10,746 nt of DNA. It comes from CAYTNY01 sp964439215 (GTDB lineage: Bacteria; Oederibacteriota; PGYV01; CAYTNY01). Shown piece after piece: positions 1-5,542 of the stretch (its first letter is position 1; each line of letters begins with the position of its first letter). Under the pieces are notes generated by a model. That model saw only the letters and a list, made by a program, of their open reading frames with translations, made no database searches and was not told the DNA's origin. The translations under genes and the position numbers were made by a program. The stretch covers positions 1-10,746 of the forward strand of contig CAYTNY010000078.1 of the NCBI GenBank assembly GCA_964439215.1, written 5' to 3'.

Positions 1-70
1 ATCCCGCAATACAAGACCGCAGGGAAGCATTCACACATTAAATTGTCCGCGGTTTTTGAAAAAACAAAAG

Positions 71-98
71 CCGGAACACGACAGGGCGTGTTCCCTGC
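71..98 (-). repeat. REP-like hairpin 1, minus orientation
   Basis: A perfect 8-bp stem (GGAACACG at 73-80, CGTGTTCC at 87-94) encloses a 6-nt loop. Read on the minus strand the loop is CCCTGT, the left flank is GCAG and the right flank GG, the same layout as the hairpin at 137-164. The two elements face each other, as in paired REP/BIME elements. No T-run suggests a dedicated terminator. Confidence 0.65.
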
Positions 99-136
99 GA
101 AGACATAAGGCAAGATCATTCACACATTAAAACAAA

Positions 137-164
137 GCAGGGACAAGCCCCTGTGCTTGTCCGG
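137..164 (+). repeat. REP-like hairpin 2, plus orientation
   Basis: The stem GGACAAGC (141-148) pairs perfectly with GCTTGTCC (155-162) around the loop CCCTGT (149-154). It has the same 28-nt layout as hairpins 1 and 3: GYAG, 8-bp stem, 6-nt loop, 8-bp stem. It is followed by GGGGTTTTGTTGT, so it could also act as a weak terminator on the plus strand. It lies downstream of the tetR gene's 3' end and could stabilise or end that transcript too. Confidence 0.65.
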
Positions 165-228
165 GGTTTTGTTGTAACGTTCGGATCAAAGTCTTAATCC
201 CCGCCAAAATACAATACAAGACCGCGCT

Positions 229-879
229 TTATTTGTTTTTTATTCTTGTCCAGAAAAAGGTTATGTGTTCAAACAAAAGCGTTTCAAGCCTCTGTGTGTT
301 TTTTTCATAATATTTCTGAATGTTATATTCTGAAAACATTCCAATGAGCGTGTAAAAATATTCACTTGCCAGCAGGAAAGGATCATATGGTTTTATGATT
401 TTGCATATTATCATTTCCCGGAAAAAATCCTTATAATAATCAATCATAAACTTATGCATATGCACTGTGATAATCTCAAATGCGGTGTCGTCTCTGTATT
501 GCTCCATTGTAAGGATACGCCAGGTTTTTGCGGTAAGGGGAGCCTCCATAACTTTTTTAAAATCAATCAATAATTTCTGAAGCATAAGATGGCCCCGTTC
601 AGGAGGAACCGCCGCAAGTGTTTTTTTGTCAATAACAGGAGTATTCTTTATCTGAGATATAAAATAATCATAAATATCAGTTAATATTTCTTCTTTATTT
701 CTGTAGTGGTGATAAAGCGAGCTTTCTTTTATTTTTACCGCACCGGTTATATCCCTTATTGAAACTCCCGAATATCCGCGCCGGGAAAACATATCAACCG
801 CGGTTTCAAAGATCATTTGCCTTGTATGAAGTCCTTTTTTAGTATATAAAGGGAATGGATTGTGTTCTTTTAATTGCAT
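229..879 (-). CDS. TetR/AcrR-family transcriptional regulator
   Basis: A 216-aa protein with a standard TetR N-terminal DNA-binding domain at about residues 19-65: an amphipathic helix (ETAVDMFSRRGY), then the helix-turn-helix GVSIRDITGAVKIKESSLYHHY and the closing NKEEIL. The C-terminal part (about 80-216) is helical, as expected for the ligand-binding and dimerisation domain, and is rich in Met, Tyr and Phe; its ligand cannot be read. The ATG at 879-877 is preceded by GGAGGA (886-891 on the plus strand) with a 6-nt spacer, which supports this start. It is transcribed away from the hydrogenase operon. A TetR-like palindrome lies within its own promoter, so autorepression is likely; control of the hydrogenase operon is plausible from position but unproven. 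Family assignment is firm, target assignment is inference. Confidence 0.9.
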   Translation of the reverse strand: MQLKEHNPFPLYTKKGLHTRQMIFETAVDMFSRRGYSGVSIRDITGAVKIKESSLYHHYRNKEEILTDIYDYFISQIKNTPVIDKKTLAAVPPERGHLMLQKLLIDFKKVMEAPLTAKTWRILTMEQYRDDTAFEIITVHMHKFMIDYYKDFFREMIICKIIKPYDPFLLASEYFYTLIGMFSEYNIQKYYEKNTQRLETLLFEHITFFWTRIKNK

Positions 880-916
880 TTAATCTCCTCCGAATAATAA
901 TTGCAGTCATGTTTAA

Positions 917-946
917 ATAATAACCTAACAGTCGTTAGTTTGTCAA
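917..946 (-). promoter_or_regulatory. Predicted sigma70-type promoter of the tetR gene
   Basis: On the minus strand TTGACA (946-941) is followed after 18 nt by TATTAT (922-917), a 5/6 match to the -10 consensus. The tetR start codon is about 40 nt downstream. The spacer is filled by the palindrome at 922-941, the usual place for a TetR repressor to block its own promoter. Confidence 0.6.
922..941. promoter_or_regulatory. Putative TetR operator
   Basis: Inverted repeat with arms AACCTAAC (922-929) and GTTAGTTT (934-941) around AGTC; 7 of 8 arm positions pair, and the inner CTAAC/GTTAG is perfect. Size and symmetry fit TetR-family operators. It lies between the -35 and -10 of the tetR promoter and ends 17 nt short of the divergent hydrogenase -35. 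Binding by the neighbouring regulator is inferred from position. Confidence 0.55.
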
Positions 947-958
947 TAAAAAAAACAC

Positions 959-986
959 TTGACAATCAAACATTTTAATGTAAAAT
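959..986 (+). promoter_or_regulatory. Predicted promoter of the hydrogenase operon
   Basis: TTGACA (959-964) is a perfect -35 box, followed after 16 nt by TAAAAT (981-986), a 5/6 match to the -10 box. The start of transcription would be near 993, leaving a leader of about 100 nt before the first gene. The -35 boxes of this promoter and the divergent tetR promoter are 12 bp apart (947-958, almost all A), so two polymerases could hardly bind at once. Confidence 0.55.
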
Positions 987-1062
987 TTATATCAACAGGA
1001 AAATTAAGTAAAATCAAAGTTAAAATCCGGTATATTATCATTAATCAACATAGGTTATCTTT

Positions 1063-1078
1063 AGTGAAAAAAATCACT
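1063..1078. promoter_or_regulatory. AGTGA-N6-TCACT palindrome in the operon leader
   Basis: Perfect 5-bp arms AGTGA (1063-1067) and TCACT (1074-1078) flank AAAAAA. The GTGA-N6-TCAC core has the spacing of CRP/FNR-family sites and also the core of Rex operators (TTGTGA-N6-TCACAA). It lies about 70-85 nt past the predicted start of transcription and 3 nt upstream of the ribosome site of the first gene, so repression by roadblock is more likely than activation. A Rex site (NADH/NAD+ sensing) would make sense for an NADH-linked hydrogenase, but the outer bases do not match well. Confidence 0.4.
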
Positions 1079-1094
1079 TGCGGAGGTTTAGAAG

Positions 1095-1592
1095 ATGTTA
1101 AAAAAAGAAGAAATAAAACTTGATGAAAAATTATTGATATTTATGGAAAAATGGAAGGATAAGCCGGGAAATGAAATCATGGTGCTCCATAAAGTTCAGG
1201 AAACCTATGGATATATTCCAAGAAAAGCAGCAATGGAAGTATCTAGGATTATGGGCATCCCTCTGGCGAAAATATACGGGATAATAACATTTTATCATCT
1301 GTTTAAACTGAAAAAGCCGGGTAAATACAAGATCTCTGTATGCACGGGAACCGCCTGTTATCTTAAAGGCTCAAACGACATAATGCAGGAGCTTGAGGAT
1401 ATTCTGGGCGCGGGCGTTAACCAGACAACAGAAGACGGGCTTTTTTCTGTGGAAGCAGTAAGATGCATAGGCTGCTGCAGCCTTGCCCCCGCAATGGTTA
1501 TAAACGGAAAGGTTTACGGACATTTGAAAAAAGATGATGTATCAAGAATCCTGGGTGAATATACGCAGCTTGAAGAGGAGGCGTCAAAATGA
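1095..1592 (+). CDS. hndA: NuoE-like [2Fe-2S] subunit of NAD(P)-linked [FeFe]-hydrogenase (HndA/HydC)
   Basis: A 165-aa protein of the NuoE/24-kDa subunit family: a helical N-terminal part (about 8-75, with the family stretch VLHKVQETYGYIP at 30-42) followed by a thioredoxin-fold ferredoxin domain. The four [2Fe-2S] ligands are visible as C83-x4-C88 (CTGTAC) and C124-x3-C128 (CIGCC). In this hydrogenase class the subunit sits against the NuoF-like subunit and carries an electron to or from the FMN site. GGAGGT (1082-1087) lies 7 nt before the ATG. It is the first gene of the operon and overlaps the next by 4 nt (ATGA), which suggests coupled translation. Length and motifs are normal. The Hnd naming rests on the separate small ferredoxin gene that follows. 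Confidence 0.92.
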   Translation: MLKKEEIKLDEKLLIFMEKWKDKPGNEIMVLHKVQETYGYIPRKAAMEVSRIMGIPLAKIYGIITFYHLFKLKKPGKYKISVCTGTACYLKGSNDIMQELEDILGAGVNQTTEDGLFSVEAVRCIGCCSLAPAMVINGKVYGHLKKDDVSRILGEYTQLEEEASK

Positions 1593-1969
1593 GCAGACTG
1601 AAAAAAGAAGAACTGGATAAACTCAGAAAAACACTTAAAGAAAAATTTGACGGAGAAATAATAATAAGCATGGGCACCTGCGGCATTGCGTCCGGCGGTG
1701 ATGCTATTTATGATTTTTTCAAAAAAGAACTTCTGGACAGAGGGCTCGATGAAATAAACCTGAAACAGACAGGATGCCTCGGCATGTGTTTCTGCGAGCC
1801 GAATCTTATAATAAAAATAGACGGTATGCCCGAAGTATTGTACGGGTACGTCAATGAAGAAACCGCGGCAAAAATAATCAGCGAGCACATACTTAAGAAA
1901 AATATTCTTAATGAAAATGTTGTTTTTATGCCGTCCGCTGACATAATAAATCCGCAGGAGGGCAGATAA
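1589..1969 (+). CDS. hndB: Thioredoxin-like [2Fe-2S] ferredoxin subunit (HndB-like)
   Basis: A 126-aa protein matching the small thioredoxin-like ferredoxin that forms the second subunit of four-gene NADP-reducing hydrogenases (HndB). Family features: GTCGIASGG at 29-37, a central helix, QTGCLGMC at 60-67, the following EPNL, and VLYGYV at 83-88. Cysteines are C31, C63, C67 and C69. The first cysteine of the usual CX4C pair is missing (Ser27 is near that place), as I recall for HndB proteins generally; C69 is a candidate fourth ligand. It probably passes electrons within the diaphorase arm, though the exact role of HndB is poorly defined. AGGAGG (1576-1581) lies 7 nt before the ATG, and the start overlaps the hndA stop. 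One base separates its stop from hndC. Confidence 0.82.
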   Translation: MSRLKKEELDKLRKTLKEKFDGEIIISMGTCGIASGGDAIYDFFKKELLDRGLDEINLKQTGCLGMCFCEPNLIIKIDGMPEVLYGYVNEETAAKIISEHILKKNILNENVVFMPSADIINPQEGR

Positions 1970-1970
1970 C

Positions 1971-3737
1971 ATGCAGAATAAAAAATTCATCTATGTCTGG
2001 GATCCTGACAAAAAAAGCCCGGCTTATAACGCGGCAATGAAAGCCGTAGCCGCGAAAAAGCTGAATGATAAAGCGGAAGTATTAAGGACGAAATTTATCG
2101 GCGTTACCGGGGATTCAGCCATAATAAGAATCATGCCCGATAATATTTTTTATAAAGGGTTCCGCGCCGATCATGTTGACGCAATAATTGAGTCGCATTT
2201 CGTAAAAAACACACCTCTGAAAAAATACATATACGAATATAACAGCAAATATCTGAATGTAAAGGAAAAAGACAATCATAACAAACAGTTCAGGATAGTT
2301 TTAAGAAACAGCGGATATATTGACCCCGAAGATATAAATGACTATATAGAGCGCGACGGATACAAAGCGCTGGAAAAAGCAGTTTTTGAATATACCCCCG
2401 ATGATATAATTGCGGAATTAAAGCTTTCAGGCCTGCGCGGACGCGGGGGAGCGGGTTTTCCCACGGGTATAAAATGGGAATTTACGAAAAACTCAGAGAA
2501 CGCCGTTAAATACGTTGTGTGCAACGCGGATGAAGGCGATCCGGGCGCATATATGGACAGAAGCATACTGGAAGGCGACCCGCATACCGTACTGGAAGGA
2601 ATGACGATCGCGGGCTACACAACAGGCGCGTCCAAAGGATTTATTTATATAAGGGCGGAATATCCTCTGGCTATAAAACGGCTTGAATTCGCCATTGAAA
2701 AAGCCAAACAAATGGGCCTGCTCGGAAACAATATCCTCGGAAGCGGTTTTTCGTTTGATATAGAAATAAGACTTGGAGCGGGTGCTTTTGTATGCGGCGA
2801 AGAAACAGCGCTTTTAGAGTCAATAGAAGGAAAAAGAGGAATGCCCAGGCCCAGGCCGCCGTTTCCCGCGGTTGTGGGATTGTGGGGGAAGCCGACGGTT
2901 ATAAATAACGTGGAAACCTGGGCCAACATACCCGTAATACTGAACAAAGGCGGAGAATGGTTCTCCAAGATAGGAACAGAGAAATCAAAAGGAACAAAGG
3001 TTTTTGCTTTGACGGGAAAAATAAACAATCCCGGGCTTGTGGAGGTTCCCATGGGCACGACCATAAAGGAAATTGTATATGACATAGGCGGCGGCATACT
3101 CGGAGGAAAAAAACTCAAAGCAGTTCAGACAGGGGGCCCCTCCGGAGGCGTAATACCCGAAAAATATCTGGATATGCCCGTTGATTACGAGTCCCTGCAG
3201 GAGATCGGCTCCATGATGGGTTCCGGAGGAATGATTGTTATGGACGAAGACGACTGTATGATAGATGTTGTGAAATTTTATCTTCAGTTTTCCGTGGATG
3301 AATCCTGCGGCAAATGTTCACCGTGCAGAATAGGCGGCAGGCAGATGCTTGATGTTCTGGAAAAAATTTCGCGCGGTTCCGGCGAGGAAAAAGACATGGA
3401 AAGGCTCGATAAGATAGCTCTGGCAATGAATAAAGCTTCGCTGTGCGGCCTCGGGCAGTCAACGCCGAATCCCGTTGTATCTACGATCAGATATTTTGAC
3501 GATGAATATAAAGCGCACATAAGAGACAAACGCTGTAAAACAGGAAAATGCCGGGATCTTGTAACATATGAAATAATCAAAGAAAACTGCATAGGCTGCG
3601 GCGCGTGCAAGGTGCGGTGCCCCGTAAGCTGTATAAGCGGCGACAAACGGCAGCCGCATGTTATTGACATGGACAAATGCATAAAGTGCGGAGAATGCTA
3701 TAATGTCTGTAAATTCAACGCTGTTAAGCGCGGCTGA
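1971..3737 (+). CDS. hndC: NuoF-like FMN/NAD(P)H-binding hydrogenase subunit (HndC/HydB)
   Basis: A 588-aa flavoprotein where NAD(P)H meets the Fe-S chain; in bifurcating relatives its FMN region is the proposed site of electron bifurcation. Domains: thioredoxin-fold remnant (about 1-90); NuoF FMN/NADH domain with GLRGRGGAGFPTG at 154-166, CNADEGDPGAYMDRS at 184-198 and GAFVCGEETAL at 271-281; SLBB-like region (about 342-378); N3-type [4Fe-4S] site C446-x2-C449-x2-C452 with C492; a C522-x4-C527 pair typical of HydB tails; and a C-terminal 2[4Fe-4S] ferredoxin (C540, C543, C546, C550; C570, C573, C576, C580). The N-terminal domain is odd: it keeps the fold-like pattern ending in a FYKGF strand and ESHFVKNTPL, but has no cysteine at all (the first is C184). 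AGGAGG at 1956-1961 supports the ATG. Confidence 0.93.
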   Translation: MQNKKFIYVWDPDKKSPAYNAAMKAVAAKKLNDKAEVLRTKFIGVTGDSAIIRIMPDNIFYKGFRADHVDAIIESHFVKNTPLKKYIYEYNSKYLNVKEKDNHNKQFRIVLRNSGYIDPEDINDYIERDGYKALEKAVFEYTPDDIIAELKLSGLRGRGGAGFPTGIKWEFTKNSENAVKYVVCNADEGDPGAYMDRSILEGDPHTVLEGMTIAGYTTGASKGFIYIRAEYPLAIKRLEFAIEKAKQMGLLGNNILGSGFSFDIEIRLGAGAFVCGEETALLESIEGKRGMPRPRPPFPAVVGLWGKPTVINNVETWANIPVILNKGGEWFSKIGTEKSKGTKVFALTGKINNPGLVEVPMGTTIKEIVYDIGGGILGGKKLKAVQTGGPSGGVIPEKYLDMPVDYESLQEIGSMMGSGGMIVMDEDDCMIDVVKFYLQFSVDESCGKCSPCRIGGRQMLDVLEKISRGSGEEKDMERLDKIALAMNKASLCGLGQSTPNPVVSTIRYFDDEYKAHIRDKRCKTGKCRDLVTYEIIKENCIGCGACKVRCPVSCISGDKRQPHVIDMDKCIKCGECYNVCKFNAVKRG

Positions 3738-3748
3738 CGGAGGATAAA

Positions 3749-5515
3749 ATGGAGAAGAAAAAAACATTTGAAATAGAACTCACGATAAACGGAAGAAAAG
3801 TAAAGGTCCAGAAGGGCGCTACGATCCTTGAGGCGGCAAGAGCAGGGCAGATAAAAATACCAACGCTGTGCCAGCACGAGGATCTTCCCCCGACCGCTTC
3901 GTGCGGAATGTGCGTAATAAAAATAAAAGGAATGAGAAAAATGGTGCGCGCGTGCGCGACCCCGGCGGAAGGCGGAATGGAAATAACAACCCACGATGCC
4001 GAACTTTACGAGGTCAGAAAAAACGTTCTTGAACTCATTCTTTCCAGGCATCCGAATGAGTGCCTTACCTGCCTGAGAAGCGGCAGCTGTGAACTTCAGA
4101 AGCTCGCGGAAGAATTCGGAATACGTTCCAGGACATTCGCGCAGAATCTCCTTGAAAGGCCGGCTGACATATCAACAAAAGCTGTTGTACTGGAGCCGAC
4201 AAAGTGCGTGGGCTGCGGAAGGTGCGTGGAAGTCTGCCAGCACATACAAAACGTATGGGCGCTTGAATTTCTTGACAGAGGTTTTGAGATGCGTATCGCG
4301 CCTGCGGGGGATATCAGTCTTGCGGACAGCCCCTGTATTAAGTGCGGCCAGTGCGCCGCGCATTGTCCCGTAGGGGCAATTGTGGATTTTGATGAAGTTG
4401 ACTCCGTGTGGGCGGCGCTGCGAAATGAGGAAAAACACTGTGTCGTCCAGATCGCGCCCGCGATAAGAGTTGCTTTCGGGGAAGGGTTCGGGCTGGATCC
4501 CGGAGTGCTTGCCACAAAAAAAATATATGAACTTCTGCGCAGGCTGGGCTTTAAAGCCGTATTTGACACTAATTTCGGCGCGGACCTTACAATTGTGGAA
4601 GAGGCAAACGAACTTCTGGAATACGTGACAAAAACTCCGGAAAAGCTTCCTCTGGTAACAAGCTGCTGCCCCGCATGGATAGATTATCTTGAAAAATACT
4701 ATCCCGACCTGATTGAACATTTTTCAACAGCAAAATCCCCGCATCAGATGCTCGGGGTCATGTCAAAAACATATTACGCGGAAAAAATGGGCATAGACCC
4801 GTCAAAAATATTTATGGTCTCAATAATGCCCTGTACCGCGAAAAAATACGAAATATCCAGAACCGACGAAATGTTCGCAAGCGGTTTCCAGGACGTTGAC
4901 ATATCTCTTACAACAAGAGAACTGGTCCGTATGGCCAAGGCCAGCGGAATACAGTTCAATGACCTTGAAGAAAGCGAAGCAGACAGTATACTCGGCGAAT
5001 ACACGGGAGCAGGCACGATTTTCGGCGCAACCGGCGGCGTTATGGAGGCTGCCGTAAGAACGGCGTATGATCTTGCTGAAGGCAAACCGCCGGAAAACCT
5101 GGACCTGGAACCCGTAAGAGGCCTCAAAGGAGTGAAAAAAACCGAAGTACAGATCAAAGGCAAAAAACTTAACATTGCCGTTGCTCACGGACTGGGAAAC
5201 GTCAAAAAGATACTTGATGAAATAAGAGAAACAAAAAAACAGGGAAAACCCCAGGAATATAATTTCATTGAAGTTATGGCCTGCGAGGGCGGATGTGTAG
5301 CCGGCGGCGGACAGCCGTATCAGGTAAGCGATAAAATAAGAGAAAAACGCGCGCAGGGGCTTTATCAGGATGATAAAATACAGCAGCATAGAATGTCGCA
5401 CGAAAACCCCCACATTAAACAGCTGTATGAGGAATTTCTCGGGAAGCCGCTGGGCGGCAGATCACACAAACTTCTGCACACCAAATACAAACCCAAGCCG
5501 ATTTATTATAAATAA
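3749..5515 (+). CDS. hndD: [FeFe]-hydrogenase catalytic subunit (HndD/HydA, group A)
   Basis: A 588-aa catalytic subunit that interconverts H+ and H2. N-terminal plant-type [2Fe-2S] domain: C41, C52, C55, C69. His-ligated [4Fe-4S] site: H101, C105, C108, C114. Two [4Fe-4S] clusters: C153, C156, C159, C163 and C196, C199, C202, C206. H-cluster domain: L1 TSCCPAW (304-310, with C306 as expected proton-relay cysteine and C307 as ligand), L2 MPC (C362), L3 ACEGGCVAGG (C512 and C516). The small-subunit-like tail ends in LLHTKYKPK. All H-cluster ligands are present, so it should be active. The domain order and diaphorase neighbours fit the trimeric/tetrameric NAD(P)-linked bifurcating class rather than a simple ferredoxin hydrogenase. 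GGAGG (3739-3743) precedes the ATG; the gap to hndC is 11 nt. No signal peptide is seen, so it is cytoplasmic. Confidence 0.96.
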   Translation: MEKKKTFEIELTINGRKVKVQKGATILEAARAGQIKIPTLCQHEDLPPTASCGMCVIKIKGMRKMVRACATPAEGGMEITTHDAELYEVRKNVLELILSRHPNECLTCLRSGSCELQKLAEEFGIRSRTFAQNLLERPADISTKAVVLEPTKCVGCGRCVEVCQHIQNVWALEFLDRGFEMRIAPAGDISLADSPCIKCGQCAAHCPVGAIVDFDEVDSVWAALRNEEKHCVVQIAPAIRVAFGEGFGLDPGVLATKKIYELLRRLGFKAVFDTNFGADLTIVEEANELLEYVTKTPEKLPLVTSCCPAWIDYLEKYYPDLIEHFSTAKSPHQMLGVMSKTYYAEKMGIDPSKIFMVSIMPCTAKKYEISRTDEMFASGFQDVDISLTTRELVRMAKASGIQFNDLEESEADSILGEYTGAGTIFGATGGVMEAAVRTAYDLAEGKPPENLDLEPVRGLKGVKKTEVQIKGKKLNIAVAHGLGNVKKILDEIRETKKQGKPQEYNFIEVMACEGGCVAGGGQPYQVSDKIREKRAQGLYQDDKIQQHRMSHENPHIKQLYEEFLGKPLGGRSHKLLHTKYKPKPIYYK

Positions 5516-5542
5516 TGATAACAATGAAAGGATACTGCGCGC

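Larger units (their letters stand above)
7..225. repeat. Nested direct repeats in the left non-coding region
   Basis: Two short sequences each occur twice. A 14-nt block (core AATACAAGACCGC) is at 7-20 and 212-225. A 15-nt block (CATTCACACATTAAA) is at 28-42 and 117-131. After the first 15-nt block comes TTGTCCGCGGTTTTTG (43-58), which resembles the right end of the hairpin element that follows the second block (TTGTCCGGGGTTTTG, 157-171). The first copy therefore looks like a version that has lost its hairpin. No coding potential is seen in 1-228. The repeats are read directly; that they arose by duplication followed by deletion is inference. Confidence 0.6.

Noticed and set aside
7..225. CRISPR-like array at the left edge
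   Set aside because: Repeats are 14-15 nt, only two copies each and interleaved at irregular distances, with no cas genes nearby.
304..310. Possible significance of Ala instead of Gly in the TSCCPAW motif of HndD (residues 304-310)
   Set aside because: As I recall, TSCCPAW is a common variant among group A hydrogenases, so it is not remarkable.
4096..4720. Overlapping minus-strand ORFs opposite hndD
   Set aside because: They mirror the cluster-binding region of hndD and show only repetitive Cys/Ala/His antisense composition.
5516..5542. A terminator or promoter separating the hydrogenase genes from the maturase genes
   Set aside because: The 27-nt gap holds no hairpin or promoter hexamers; the genes read as one operon.
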